Counted from the first letter of the stretch, positions 1 through 9,385 are shown. The stretch: DNA of 52,075 bases from Streptomyces sp. Ru72 (GCF_002920635.1 NZ_PQSR01000053.1:1-52075), one strand, 5' to 3'. Translations and numbers: made by a program. The notes: generated by a model not told the origin, from the letters alone.

Positions 1-1671
1 GACGCGGTCGACTGCCTGCGCGAGGCCGCCCGTGACCACCTGCGCGCCGGGGCCCCCGAGGCCGCCCGGCGGGTCCTGACCCGGGCGCTGCGCGAGCCGC
101 CCGCCGAGGAGGAGCGTGCCGCGCTGCTCCACGAACTCGCCGGTGCGACGTTCCTGATCGATCCGGCTGCGACCGTCGGCCATCTGCGGGCGGCACTCGC
201 CGAGCCCGTGATCGACGACGAGCTGCGCGCCCGTATCGTCTACCGGCTGACGCAGGCGCTCGCGCACACCGACCAGGTGGCTCAGGCCGCGGCCGTGGCC
301 GCCCAAGAGGCGCGCCGGGCGACGCATTCGCGCACGCGCCTGAGGATGCGGGCCGACCACTTCCAGTGGAGTTCCTGCCGCACCGACGAACCCGACCCGC
401 GGGCCCGCTCCCGCCGGCTGGCCCGGCTGGCGGCCCGGCTGCCCGGCCGGAGCCTGGAGGAGCGCTGCATCCTCGGGCTGAGGGCCTGGGACGCCCTCCT
501 GCGCGGCGAGCCGCGCAGCACGGTCCTGGAGTACACCGAGAAGGCCCTGCGCGGCGGACTGAGCTGGACCGAGGAGAACCGCGGGTTCGAGGTGCCCGTC
601 TCGGTCGCCCTCACGTTCATGTACTGCGACCAGCCACGACGGGCGGAGGAGCTGTTCACCCGGGGCATCGCGGAGTGCGAGGCGAAGGGCTGGCGCGGCT
701 CCCACCTGGCGCTCGGCCAAACCCTGCTCGGCTACATCCGCTACCGTCGCGGCTGCCTCGCCGAGGCGGAGGACCTGGTACGGGAGGGGCTGCACATCGC
801 CGAACGGGTGCGGGAGGCGGTTCCGGCGCAGTGGTTCGCGATCGGCATCCTCATCCAGATCCTGCTGGCCCGGGGGCGCACCGCCGAGGCGCGCCAGGTC
901 GCCGACGCGCACCGCTACGGCGAGATCGTCCCGCACGCCGTCGTCTACCCCGACCCGCGCACGGTGTACGCCGAACTGCTCCTGGCGGAGGGACGCGACG
1001 AGGAGGCGGAGAGGCTGCTGTCCGCTGTCGGTGAGTGGCTGGAGTCCCGGGCCTGGCGCAATCCGGCCTGGTGCCCCTGGCAGCTCGACCTTGCGTCGGC
1101 CCTCGCCGCCAGGTCCCCGGAGCGCGCGGCCCGCCTGGCCGAGGAGGCCGTCAAGCGGGCCCGGGACTTCGGCGCGGCATCCGTGATCGGCCAGGCCCTG
1201 CACGTGGAGGCCGAGGTGACCGGTGGCGCCGCCGCTCTCGGCACCCATGCGGAGGCCGTGGCCCAGCTGGAGCGCTCACCGGCGTCATACGAGCTGGCCC
1301 GGGCCCTGATCGGGCACGGTGCCGCACTGCTGCGGGGCGCGAGGGTGCAGGAGGCCGCCGACCGGCTCTACCGGGGGCTGGAAGTCGCCGTGCACTGCGG
1401 CGCGGAGGGCGTCGCCACCCGGGCCAGGGCGGAGCTGTCCGCGGCGGGACTGCCGTCGCTGCCCCTGCGCTACGCCCAGTCGGACACCCTCGCCGCACAG
1501 GAACGCACCGCGGCCGAACTGACCGCACAGGGCCACCCGGCGTCGGTCGTGGCCAAGGAACTGCGCCTGACCGAGCAGGGCGTGAGGCAGTTGCTCTCGT
1601 CCGTCTACCGCAAGATCGGCACCGACGCCGCGGGCCTCGCCCAGGCCCTGACGACGTTTCCCCGGCCGTGA
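1..1671 (+). CDS. LuxR-type large regulator, C-terminal part (5-prime truncated by window edge)
   Basis: The reading frame is open from base 1, so the 557 visible codons are the C-terminal part of a larger protein. The body is Ala/Leu/Arg-rich helical repeat, with Glu-Ala pairs spaced as in TPR or MalT-like repeats. The last ~60 residues look like a LuxR HTH: an entry around AQERTAAELTAQG, a recognition helix around LTEQGVRQLLSSVYRKIG, then the stop. The usual LTxxExxVLxLxAxG entry is only loosely kept. This is the plan of large ATP-binding LuxR (LAL) regulators, whose P-loop ATPase domain would lie left of the window. The target is unknown. It ends 8 bases before the convergent ATPase gene, leaving no room for a terminator. 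Confidence 0.8.
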   Translation, partial: DAVDCLREAARDHLRAGAPEAARRVLTRALREPPAEEERAALLHELAGATFLIDPAATVGHLRAALAEPVIDDELRARIVYRLTQALAHTDQVAQAAAVAAQEARRATHSRTRLRMRADHFQWSSCRTDEPDPRARSRRLARLAARLPGRSLEERCILGLRAWDALLRGEPRSTVLEYTEKALRGGLSWTEENRGFEVPVSVALTFMYCDQPRRAEELFTRGIAECEAKGWRGSHLALGQTLLGYIRYRRGCLAEAEDLVREGLHIAERVREAVPAQWFAIGILIQILLARGRTAEARQVADAHRYGEIVPHAVVYPDPRTVYAELLLAEGRDEEAERLLSAVGEWLESRAWRNPAWCPWQLDLASALAARSPERAARLAEEAVKRARDFGAASVIGQALHVEAEVTGGAAALGTHAEAVAQLERSPASYELARALIGHGAALLRGARVQEAADRLYRGLEVAVHCGAEGVATRARAELSAAGLPSLPLRYAQSDTLAAQERTAAELTAQGHPASVVAKELRLTEQGVRQLLSSVYRKIGTDAAGLAQALTTFPRP

Positions 1672-1679
1672 CCGCGCGC

Positions 1680-2096
1680 TCACCCCACGAGCACGTCCGC
1701 CCAGTGGCTGGTGCCGCCCGGGTGCGTGTGCACACCGCACCGCGCCGACAGCGTGGTGACGATGTCGATACCGCGGCCGTGCTCGTCCGGGTCGACCTCG
1801 CAGGACGTACGCGCGGGTCCGGTGTCGGTCACATCCACCCGAACGGCGCCCTGCCCGTCCACCAGGGTCCGTGACAGTCTGAGCGTGGCCGGGGGCAGTG
1901 CGTGCACGAGCGCGTTGGTGAGCAGCTCCGAGGTCACGAGGAGCACGTCGTCCGCGGCCTCCTCGGGCACGTTCCAGCGGGTGAGGAGCGCCTGTACGCG
2001 TCGGCGTACCGCTGAGACGGCCCTGGGCGCGTACGGCAGCGGAAAAACGTGTTCCACCTCCGCGCACGGCGCGGCGTTGAGCTGCGCTGTGATCAT
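1680..2096 (-). CDS. ATP-binding anti-sigma-like protein (RsbW/HATPase_c_2 family)
   Basis: 138 residues, the usual size for the small stand-alone HATPase_c_2 proteins that abound in Streptomyces and resemble the anti-sigma kinases RsbW and SpoIIAB. The N-box is visible as SELLTNALVHA and the G1 box as DVTDTGPA, followed by a short GRGIDIV segment typical of the G2 region. The ATG is preceded by a strong GGAGGAGGAAGG site. It probably binds ATP and phosphorylates or sequesters a partner, but no anti-anti-sigma or sigma gene is adjacent, so the partner cannot be named. It is transcribed divergently from gylR. Confidence 0.85.
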   Translation of the reverse strand: MITAQLNAAPCAEVEHVFPLPYAPRAVSAVRRRVQALLTRWNVPEEAADDVLLVTSELLTNALVHALPPATLRLSRTLVDGQGAVRVDVTDTGPARTSCEVDPDEHGRGIDIVTTLSARCGVHTHPGGTSHWADVLVG

Positions 2097-2211
2097 GGGC
2101 CTTCCTCCTCCGGGCAGCGCCCTCGGCCGGAAGCCGGGCGTGATGGAACGCTAGGGACGGAAATGGTGCGGGTCAATGAACTGCGGTCGGCATTGCCGAA
2201 CACAAGTCCTT

Positions 2212-2242
2212 AATCGGGACGAATCGGGACTATGATCGCTTC
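2212..2242 (+). promoter_or_regulatory. gylR promoter with direct repeat; probable leaderless start
   Basis: AATCGGGAC occurs twice in a row (2212-2220 and 2222-2230), one helical turn apart. A good -10 hexamer, TATGAT, follows at 2231-2236. A transcript starting 7 bases downstream would begin at the gylR ATG at 2243, and no ribosome site precedes that ATG, so a leaderless mRNA is likely. No clear -35 is seen. The repeat may be an operator for an IclR-type dimer, perhaps GylR itself. That is inference. Confidence 0.5.
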
Positions 2243-3010
2243 ATGGCAGGCCCGGTCCAGTCCATAGAAAGGGCGGCGGCGATCTTGCGTCTGCTCGCCG
2301 CCGGCCCCCGTCGGCTCGGTCTCGGCGAGGTGGCGTCCTCGCTGGGCCTGGCCAAGGGCACCGCCCACGGCATCCTGCGCACCCTGCAGCACGTCGACTT
2401 CGTGGAGCAGGACGCGGCGACGGGAAAGTACCAGCTCGGGGCGGCCCTGCTGCACCTCGGCACCAGCTACCTCGATGTGAACGAGCTGCGGTCGCGCGCC
2501 ATCAACTGGGCCGACGCCCTGGCCGCCCGCAGCGGGGAGGCGGTCCGCCTCGGCACCCCCCTGGAGGGCAAGGTGCTCGTGGTCCACCACGTCTTCCGGC
2601 CGGACGACACCCTCCAGACCCTGGACGTGGGCGCGCTGCTGCCGCTGCACGCCTCCTCGCTCGGCAAGGTCCTGCTGGCCTTCGGCGCAGCACCCGTGGA
2701 ACCCCTGTTTGAGGCCGAACTGGAGGCGTACACCCGGCACACCCTGGTCCTTCCGGACGACCTCACCCGGGCGCTCGGCGAGATCCGGGAACTCGGCTGG
2801 GGCGCCGAGGTGCAGGAGATGAGCGTCGGCGAGGGCGGGATCGCCGCGCCGATCCGAGGGCACGGCGGTCTGGTGGTGGGCGCGATCGGACTGTCCGGCC
2901 CCGTCGAGCGGATCTGCGACACCAAAGGCCGGCCCCTGCCGGCCCTGATCACCTTGCTCCGGGAGGCGGCGCGGGCGATCTCCAGAGACCTGGGCGCGGC
3001 CCGCTGGTAG
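2243..3010 (+). CDS. gylR: IclR-family regulator of glycerol catabolism (GylR)
   Basis: 255 residues, the standard IclR length. The N-terminal winged helix covers roughly residues 5-65 (SIERAAAILRLLAAG, then LGLGEVASSLGLAKGTAHG). The C-terminal effector domain covers roughly 80-250 and contains the HASSLGKVLLAF and GGIAAPIRG segments typical of the IclR ligand pocket. In Streptomyces the gyl operon is headed by gylR, which represses glycerol genes until glycerol or glycerol-3-phosphate is present. The glycerol kinase gene 41 bases downstream supports this identity. The ATG has no Shine-Dalgarno site and lies where transcription is predicted to start. Confidence 0.88.
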   Translation: MAGPVQSIERAAAILRLLAAGPRRLGLGEVASSLGLAKGTAHGILRTLQHVDFVEQDAATGKYQLGAALLHLGTSYLDVNELRSRAINWADALAARSGEAVRLGTPLEGKVLVVHHVFRPDDTLQTLDVGALLPLHASSLGKVLLAFGAAPVEPLFEAELEAYTRHTLVLPDDLTRALGEIRELGWGAEVQEMSVGEGGIAAPIRGHGGLVVGAIGLSGPVERICDTKGRPLPALITLLREAARAISRDLGAARW

Positions 3011-3051
3011 GTCCGGGCACCCCGGCGACGCATGGGAAGGCAGGCCCGATC

Positions 3052-4566
3052 ATGGTTGAACGGTATGTGGTGTCCATCGACCAGGGCACCACCTCCACGC
3101 GGTGCATCCTGTTCGACCACCGCGGGCGGCTGGTGTCCGTCGCCCAGAGGGAGCACCAGCAGTACTTCCCCCGGCCCGGCTGGGTGGAGCACGACGCCGT
3201 GGAGATCTGGCGCAACCTGCAGCGCGTGGTGCCCGAGGCGCTGGCCAACGCCGGTATCGACCCCGGACAGGTCGCCGCCATCGGGATCGCCAACCAGCGC
3301 GAGACGACCGTCCTGTGGGATCCGCGCACCGGGGCCCCGCTGGGACGGGCGATCGTCTGGCAGGACACCCGTACCGGTCCGATGGTCGAGGACCTCATGG
3401 AGCGGCCGGGGGAGGAGTTCTTCCTGGACCGCTGCGGCCTTCCGCCCTCCACCTACTTCTCCGCGCCCCGGATCCGCTGGCTGTTCGACAACGTCGAGGG
3501 CCTCGAGCAGCGGGCCCGGGCCGGCGAGGTGCTGTTCGGCACCATCGAGAGCTGGCTGATCTGGAACCTGACCGGCGGCACCGACGGCGGTCTGCACATC
3601 ACCGACGTCACCAACGCCAGCCGCACCATGCTGATCAACATCCGGACGCTGACCTGGGACCATGAGCTGATGGAGTTCTTCGGGGTGCCCCGCCCGATGC
3701 TGCCGGAGATCCGCTCCTCCGCCGAGATCTACGCCGAGGCCCGCTCGGTACTCCCGGGCGTGCGCATCACGGCCGCCCTCGGCGACCAGCAGGCGGCCCT
3801 GTTCGGGCAGACCTGCTTCTCGCCCGGCGAGGCGAAGTGCACCTACGGCACCGGCAGCTTCCTGCTGATGAACACCGGTACCGAGCTCGTGCGGTCCCGG
3901 CACGGGCTGCTCACCACCGTCGCCTACAGGATCGCCCCCCATCCCACGGTCTACGCCCTGGAGGGTCCGATCGCCGTCACCGGCTCCCTGGTCCAGTGGT
4001 TCCGCGACCGTCTCGGCCTGATCAACAGCGCACCCGAGATCGAGACCCTGGCCCGTACCGTCGAGGACAACGGCGGCTGCTACATCGTCCCCGCGTTCTC
4101 CGGCCTGTTCGCCCCCCACTGGCGCAGCGACGCACGCGGCGTCATCGTCGGCCTCACCTCCTACATCACCAAGGGCCACCTGGCCCGGGCCGTCCTGGAG
4201 GCCACCGGCTGGCAGACGCGGGAGGTCGTCGACGCGATCAACGCGGACTCCGGGCTCGCCCTGAAGCAGCTCAAGGTGGACGGCGGCATGACCTCCGACA
4301 ACCTGCTCATGCAGTTCCTGGCCGATGTGCTCGACGTTCCCGTGGTACGGCCGATGGTCGCCGAGACGGTCTCCCTGGGCGCCGCCTACGCCGCCGGACT
4401 GGCCTCCGGCTACTGGCCCGATCTGGAGGTGCTGCGCCGCAACTGGCACCGGGCCGCCCAGTGGCTGCCCGACATGGACCCCGAGCGGCGGGAGTGGGAG
4501 TACGAGAACTGGCAGCGGGCGGTCGAGCGGTCCCTGGGCTGGGTCCGGCCTCCGAAAGGGACCTGA
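3052..4566 (+). CDS. glpK: Glycerol kinase
   Basis: 504 residues, full length for GlpK (FGGY family). It transfers phosphate from ATP to glycerol, giving sn-glycerol-3-phosphate in the cytoplasm. The N-terminal SIDQGTTSTRCILFD phosphate loop, GIANQRETTVLWD, the RAIVWQDTRT glycerol-contact segment and the C-terminal DGGMTSDNLLMQFLADVL signature are all visible. The ATG follows a GGAAGG ribosome site. It is downstream of gylR and probably co-transcribed. The usual gyl partners, a glycerol facilitator (glpF) and a glycerol-3-phosphate dehydrogenase (glpD), are not next to it: the following DNA is gene debris. Confidence 0.95.
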   Translation: MVERYVVSIDQGTTSTRCILFDHRGRLVSVAQREHQQYFPRPGWVEHDAVEIWRNLQRVVPEALANAGIDPGQVAAIGIANQRETTVLWDPRTGAPLGRAIVWQDTRTGPMVEDLMERPGEEFFLDRCGLPPSTYFSAPRIRWLFDNVEGLEQRARAGEVLFGTIESWLIWNLTGGTDGGLHITDVTNASRTMLINIRTLTWDHELMEFFGVPRPMLPEIRSSAEIYAEARSVLPGVRITAALGDQQAALFGQTCFSPGEAKCTYGTGSFLLMNTGTELVRSRHGLLTTVAYRIAPHPTVYALEGPIAVTGSLVQWFRDRLGLINSAPEIETLARTVEDNGGCYIVPAFSGLFAPHWRSDARGVIVGLTSYITKGHLARAVLEATGWQTREVVDAINADSGLALKQLKVDGGMTSDNLLMQFLADVLDVPVVRPMVAETVSLGAAYAAGLASGYWPDLEVLRRNWHRAAQWLPDMDPERREWEYENWQRAVERSLGWVRPPKGT

Positions 4567-4656
4567 TCCGTGCCGGACCGAACGCGGGCGGGTGGACGGG
4601 ATGTCACAGGAAGGGCGACGACCTTCACTCGTCCCTCTCCGTCCTCGGGTGAACCC

Positions 4657-4834
4657 ATGAGCACCGGGCGCGCCGTTCGGCTTGCGCGAGTCCTGGCGCT
4701 GCTCGTCGCCGCGGCCGGCTGTGGCGACGAGCAGTCCGCAGAACCGCGCCACCGCCCAGGCGCCGCAGCGGCCGACGCGCCCGCCTGGTCCCCGCCCGGG
4801 ACGGCTCCCACGCCGACGAGGACCGGCGTGCGGG
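4657..4834 (+). pseudogene. Lipoprotein gene stub (5-prime end only)
   Basis: An ATG opens a convincing lipoprotein signal: basic start (STGRAVRLAR), hydrophobic stretch (VLALLVAAA) and a lipobox ending AAGC, then an acidic-polar tether (GDEQSAEPRHRPG). After about 60 codons the frame runs into the 3-prime end of the oppositely oriented dehydrogenase gene. The frame stays open antisense to it up to 5058, but the composition there is that of a shadow. This looks like the start of a secreted lipoprotein gene whose remainder was deleted. A short genuine lipoprotein cannot be excluded. Confidence 0.5.
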
Positions 4835-5655
4835 TCACCACCCGATGGGGGAGGCGGCGCTCGCCGAGGTCTGGTGCGGTCGGACTGCCATGCGCCCCCC
4901 GACGTACGCGGCGTCCGGATCACTCGGGCTCAGCGGGCCGCCGAACGACGCCAGCAGTTCGGCCGCGTACCGCTCGGCGTCGTCCCGGGGCTTGTACCCC
5001 AGTGCTCTGGCGCTGTTCAGCTCCCACCACGCCCGGGTGTTGGCGGAGATGCCGTTGACCGTGGCGTAGCGCAGCCCGGGTGCGCGCAGCAACGCGTCGG
5101 TGAGGCGGACGGCGTCGCCGGGGCTCAGCCAGGTGGCCAAGTGGCGCAGCTCGGTCGGCCGTTCGAAGCAGCTGCCGATGCGCAGGCACGCCACGGCCAT
5201 CCCGTGCCTGTCGGCGTAGTAGGAGCCGAGCGCCTCGCCGAAGGCCTTGCTGACCCCGTAGAGCGTGTCGGGTCGTACCCGTGCGGCGCCGTCCAGGACG
5301 GCGGGGGCTTCGTGGCGGCCGACGGCGTGGTTGCTGCTGGCGTAGAGCACCCGGCCGGCTCCGGCGCGGCGGGCCGCCTCGAAGACCTGGTACGTGCCGT
5401 CGATGTTGGCGTGCAGCAGCGCGGCGAAGTCGTCCTCGTGGGCGATGCCCGCGAGGTGGACACCGCCGCGGCACCCTCCATCGCGACGGCCAGGTCGGCC
5501 GGATCGGTGATGTCCCCGGCCACCCACTCCAGGCCGTCGTCCTCGGCGGGCAGGACGCGGTCGAGGCAGCGCAGTTTCCAGCCGAGCCGGGGCAGGCCGG
5601 CGCGCAAAAAGGTGCCCACGCGCCCGGCCGCACCGGTCGACAGGACCGTCGTCAC
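4835..5655 (-). pseudogene. Uronate dehydrogenase-like NAD-dependent epimerase/dehydratase, one frameshift
   Basis: Two overlapping reading frames together give a ~273-residue short-chain dehydrogenase of uronate dehydrogenase (Udh) type, which oxidises galacturonate or glucuronate to aldarolactones. Frame one carries the start and the Rossmann loop (TGAAGRVGT) and runs to EGAAAV. The second frame then continues with HLAGIAHEDDF, the SSNHAVG strand, the catalytic Y-x3-K (YGVSK) and a complete C terminus. The break is near 5460. Adding one C there on the plus strand restores GAAAVVHLAGIAH. The start codon overlaps the stop of the GH28 piece by four bases, so the two once formed a pectin-use operon. 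It could be true decay or a sequencing error. Confidence 0.78.
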
Positions 5656-5996
5656 TGCTCGACTCCGGCGATGACCACCTTCGTCAGCTCCAGGTCCGAC
5701 ACGTTCGTCGCGATGTTGGCCTTCTTCAGCGCGCTGTCGATGGTCACGTCGACGAGGCGTACGGTGCCCACCGGATCGTTGGCATAGCCCTGGATGTTCC
5801 AGCCCTGGGTGGCCGACGTGACGTTCCAGTGGCCGAGGTTGATGTCGGTGACCGTGGGCAGGTAGGCGCCCGTGTTCCCCTCGCCGTAGTTGTAGTCGAC
5901 CAGCAGCAGCGGTCCGCCGATGGCGCTGACGTCCACGCGGTACACGTGGCTGTTCTCGATGTATCCGCCGCGCACCGAGTTGGTCGCGAGTACCTC
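5652..5996 (-). pseudogene. GH28 pectinase, C-terminal fragment (copy 1)
   Basis: About 115 codons on the minus strand read as the right-handed beta-helix end of a GH28 polygalacturonase-like enzyme: ATNSVRGGYIENSHVYRVD, then the coil repeats VTDINLGHWNVTS and VRLVDVTIDSAL, ending VVIAGVEQ. Upstream of about 5,990 homology stops abruptly. The same DNA on the opposite strand becomes a different GH28 gene. The stop overlaps the dehydrogenase start (ATGA). The signal peptide and active-site half of this copy are absent, so no enzyme can be made from it. Confidence 0.7.
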
Positions 5997-7081
5997 GTCG
6001 TGGACGCGGGCGTCACCCTCTACGCCACCCGTGACGCGAGCGCCTACCAGCAGGCGGGCAAGCCCGTTTGCGGCGCCCTCAGCAGCAGCGGCACCGGCTG
6101 CAACCCCTTCATCACCGTGCGCGGACGCGACTCCGGCGTGGAAGGCGTCCGGCAGGGCTCGGTCCAGGGCACCATCGACGGGCGCGGCGACCAGACCGTC
6201 CTGGGCACCGACACCACCTGGTACCAGCAGGCCGCCACCGCCAAGGCGGAGCGTCTCAAGCAGGACAACCCGCGGCTGATCCAGTCGAACAACTCCGATG
6301 ACGTGACCTTCGCCCACCTGACCCTGGCCAACGCGGCCAGCAGCATCTGCTCGTCTCGCAGAGCATCGGCGCCACCGTCTGGGGCATCAGGGTCGACACC
6401 CCGGCGAACACCGGCAACACCGACGGCGTCGACATCGACTCCAGCACCGAGGTCACCGTCGCCAACTCCTCGATCATGGACGGCGACGACTGCGTGGCGC
6501 TCACCACCAACAACAGCGCCGAGTCCGCCGTCACGGTCAGCCACGTGCACTGCTACGGCACCCACGGTCTGTCCATCGGCAGCGGCACGACCTACGGCCT
6601 CGACTCGGTCCTGTTCCAGCACAACACACTGGACGGCAAGGACATCTGGGGTCACGTCAGCAGCCTCGACAACGGTATCCGCATCAAGAGCTACCCCGGC
6701 GCGGGCGGCCCTGTGACCAACACGGAGTACTTCGACACCTGCATGACCGGCGTGAGGAACCTGCTCGTCGTCACTCCCAACTACGCGGCCCCGAGCGGCT
6801 CCACCATCCCGTGGTTCAAGTCGGTCACCATCGACCGGGCCAAGTCCGTCGACTCCGTCGCCCACGCCTCCTCCGACCTCGAGGGCTACGACGCCGACCA
6901 CCTGTCCGGCATCACCCTGCGCGACGTCGACCTGGACGCCACGGCGCTCACCGCCAAGTACGCCGACATCACCCTCAGCCGCACCGACCTGGACCCTGCC
7001 GGCACGGGCGTCACCGTCGACGACACGGGCGGCAGCCCCACCCCGATCAACTGCTCCTTCCCCGCCTTCCCGAACTCCTGA
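5991..7081 (+). pseudogene. GH28 polygalacturonase, lacking its N terminus and frameshifted (copy 2)
   Basis: Coding similarity begins at YLVVDAGVTLYATRDAS, which in GH28 enzymes follows a signal peptide and ~60-80 residues that are missing here. The frame breaks near 6,346: the run reads NAASSIC, but one extra A in AGCAGCAT restores NAASKHLLVSQSIGATVWG. After the break the GH28 active-site signatures are intact: NTGNTDG, MDGDDCVAL, THGLSIGS and IRIKS. It ends GSPTPINCSFPAFPNS, unlike the C terminus of copy 1, so the two are different genes. It lies 25 bases upstream of the GH43 gene and probably shared an operon with it. Not translatable as it stands. Confidence 0.75.
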
Positions 7082-7106
7082 CATCCACGAAGAGAGAGGC
7101 TGGACG

Positions 7107-9317
7107 ATGACGCAGAGGATCAGCAGGCGCACCGTGCTGCGGGGCGCCGCGGCCGTGGCCGGAGCAGGAGCGTTGCCGGTCCTCGGCGCCGCGACCGCGC
7201 CGCCGGCGGCGGCCGTACCCGCCGCGGCGGATGCGAGCCACTGGCGGCGCGGTCCCGGCGACTGGGGCGACCAGGGTGACGGAACGTACCGCAACCCCGT
7301 GCTCAACACGGACTTCTCCGACCCGGAGGTGATCCGCGTCGGGGACGACTTCTACCTGGTCAGCTCGGAGTTCCACTTCATGGGGATGACCGTGCTGCAC
7401 TCCCGCGACCTGGTCAACTGGAGTTTCCTCGGCCGGGTCTACGACCGCCTGGACATCAGCCCCCACTACGACACGCCGCGCCCGACCACCGACCCCGACA
7501 CCCGCTATGGCAAGGGCAGTTGGGCACCGGCCATGCGGTACCACGACGGCCGGTTCTGGATCTACTTCTGCACCCCCACCGAAGGGCTGTTCATGACCAC
7601 GGCCACCGACCCGGCCGGGCCGTGGGCGCCGCTGACCGCCGTGCACCTCTACGCCGCCGGCGAGCACCCGTGGGAGGACCCCTGCCCGCTGTGGGACGAC
7701 GACGGCAATGCCTACCTCGGCCACAGCCTGAAGGGCGCGGGCCCGATCATCATGCACCGGATGAGCCCGGACGGCACCAAGCTCCTGGACGAGGGCACCC
7801 TCGTCTACCAGGGCCCCAATGCCGAAGGGACCAAGCTGTACAAGCGGGGCGGCCGCTACTACCTGGTCATCCCCCAGAACGGCTTCACGGTCGGCGATCA
7901 GTGGGTGCTGCGCAGCGACAGCGTCTGGGGCCCGTACGTCTCCGAGGCGGGCAAGCCCATTCTGCAGATCGGCAACGGCGTCACCGGCCCGCACCAGGGC
8001 GCCCTGGTCGACACGCCGACCGGCGAGTGGTGGTTCGTGCACTTCGAGACGCTCACCCCGATCGGCCGGGTGATGTGGCTGGAGCCCGCCTGGTGGACGG
8101 ACGACGGCTGGCTGCGCATGGGCGTGGACTCCGTCGGCGACGGAGTCGGCCAGCCGGTGATCAACTATCGCAAGCCGGACGTGGGCCGGCAGGTCCCGCT
8201 TCACGCCCCGGCTTCCAGCGACGACTTCACCACCCCCCGGCTCGGCCTGCAGTGGGAGTGGAACCACAACCCGGTCGACGACCACTGGTCGCTCACCGCC
8301 CGCCCCGGCTATCTGCGGCTGATCCCGGTCGGCGCCGTGCAGGATGCCTTCCTGGCGAACAACACCCTCACCCAGAAGACCCTCGGCCGCACCGGCACCG
8401 TCACCATCGAACTGGACGCCTCCGGCCTGGTGGACGGGCAGCGGGCCGGTCTGCTGCACATCGGCAGCTCCGCGCAGTGGATCGGCGTCGCGCAGGACGG
8501 CGGTGTACGGCGGATCGCCGCCGTGATCGCGGGCAAGGAACAGGACGGCCCTCAACTGACATCCGACACCGTGCAGTTGCGCAGCGACATCGACCTGGAC
8601 GGCGAGACGACCTTCTCCTACAGCCTCGACGGCGGCCGCACCTCCACGCAGCTCGGCGGGCCCGTCACCCTCGCCTACGTCAACTGGAAGGGCAGCAAAC
8701 CCGGCCTGTTCACCTTCAACTCCCAGGGCATGGGAGGACAGGCGGACTTCGCGTGGTTCCGCTACGCCCACGACGGCCCCGACGGCGGCGCCCCGCGCAG
8801 CGACCGGGACCCGGCCTACCGCAACCCCGGCCCGATCACGTCGAGCACCAACGCAGGGCCCAACCCCTACGGTCTGACCAGCGAGCTGACCGTCGCCTTC
8901 ACCCTCACCGCCGACCGGCTCACCGAGGCGGTCCCGCTCGGCAAGCTGCCCGCCACGGCGGACGGCCACGCGGGTGGCTGGGCGGTTGCCCTGCACGCGG
9001 ACGGCAGCCTCGACTGGACCGTCGGCGGTGTCGCGGACGGTACCCACACGACGCTGAGCGTCCCGAACGCATACGCCGCCCGCACACCCGTCAACGTCGT
9101 CTGCACCCTGTCGGTGGACACCACCGGCATCCCGAAGGCCGCCGTCCACCTGGACGGAGCCCGCGCCGGCTACATCCCCCGTGTCCCGGCCGGCACGCCG
9201 GTGACGAACACCACCACCAACCTCCTCCTGGGCGCCCCTTCCGTCACCCTCACCGACATCCGTATCTGGAAACGCGGCCTGACCGACCGCGAGGCCGACG
9301 CCGTCACACAGCCGTAA
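7107..9317 (+). CDS. Secreted GH43 glycosidase (beta-xylosidase/alpha-L-arabinofuranosidase type)
   Basis: 736 residues. The N terminus is a Tat signal (SRRTVLRGAAAV, with cleavage likely near the AAA-ADASHW region). The five-bladed GH43 propeller covers roughly residues 58-370: general base D72 (DFSDPEVI), pKa-modulating D191 (WEDPCPLWDDDG) and acid E240 (NAEGTKLYK). A beta-sandwich of the GH43 C-terminal type follows (~375-560), then a LamG/concanavalin-like domain (~580-730). It should remove arabinose or xylose side chains from plant polysaccharides outside the cell. The exact substrate cannot be read from sequence. It is the only intact enzyme in the decayed pectin locus. A GAGAGG site precedes the ATG. 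Confidence 0.88.
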   Translation: MTQRISRRTVLRGAAAVAGAGALPVLGAATAPPAAAVPAAADASHWRRGPGDWGDQGDGTYRNPVLNTDFSDPEVIRVGDDFYLVSSEFHFMGMTVLHSRDLVNWSFLGRVYDRLDISPHYDTPRPTTDPDTRYGKGSWAPAMRYHDGRFWIYFCTPTEGLFMTTATDPAGPWAPLTAVHLYAAGEHPWEDPCPLWDDDGNAYLGHSLKGAGPIIMHRMSPDGTKLLDEGTLVYQGPNAEGTKLYKRGGRYYLVIPQNGFTVGDQWVLRSDSVWGPYVSEAGKPILQIGNGVTGPHQGALVDTPTGEWWFVHFETLTPIGRVMWLEPAWWTDDGWLRMGVDSVGDGVGQPVINYRKPDVGRQVPLHAPASSDDFTTPRLGLQWEWNHNPVDDHWSLTARPGYLRLIPVGAVQDAFLANNTLTQKTLGRTGTVTIELDASGLVDGQRAGLLHIGSSAQWIGVAQDGGVRRIAAVIAGKEQDGPQLTSDTVQLRSDIDLDGETTFSYSLDGGRTSTQLGGPVTLAYVNWKGSKPGLFTFNSQGMGGQADFAWFRYAHDGPDGGAPRSDRDPAYRNPGPITSSTNAGPNPYGLTSELTVAFTLTADRLTEAVPLGKLPATADGHAGGWAVALHADGSLDWTVGGVADGTHTTLSVPNAYAARTPVNVVCTLSVDTTGIPKAAVHLDGARAGYIPRVPAGTPVTNTTTNLLLGAPSVTLTDIRIWKRGLTDREADAVTQP

Positions 9318-9385
9318 GCCCCTCGAACACCGCACCCAGGAACGCCGTCAGGGGGTGATACGCGAGTTGATGTCTCTTTCGCGGC

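Noticed and set aside
2467..4923. 818-codon open frame on the minus strand across gylR and glpK
   Set aside because: It is antisense to two clearly recognised genes, has Gly/Arg/Asp low-complexity composition and matches no family. Long shadow frames are expected at this GC content.
4835..5058. Continuation of the lipoprotein into a 134-residue protein
   Set aside because: From 4835 on the frame is exactly antisense to the dehydrogenase and is Arg/Pro-rich with no secreted-protein features.
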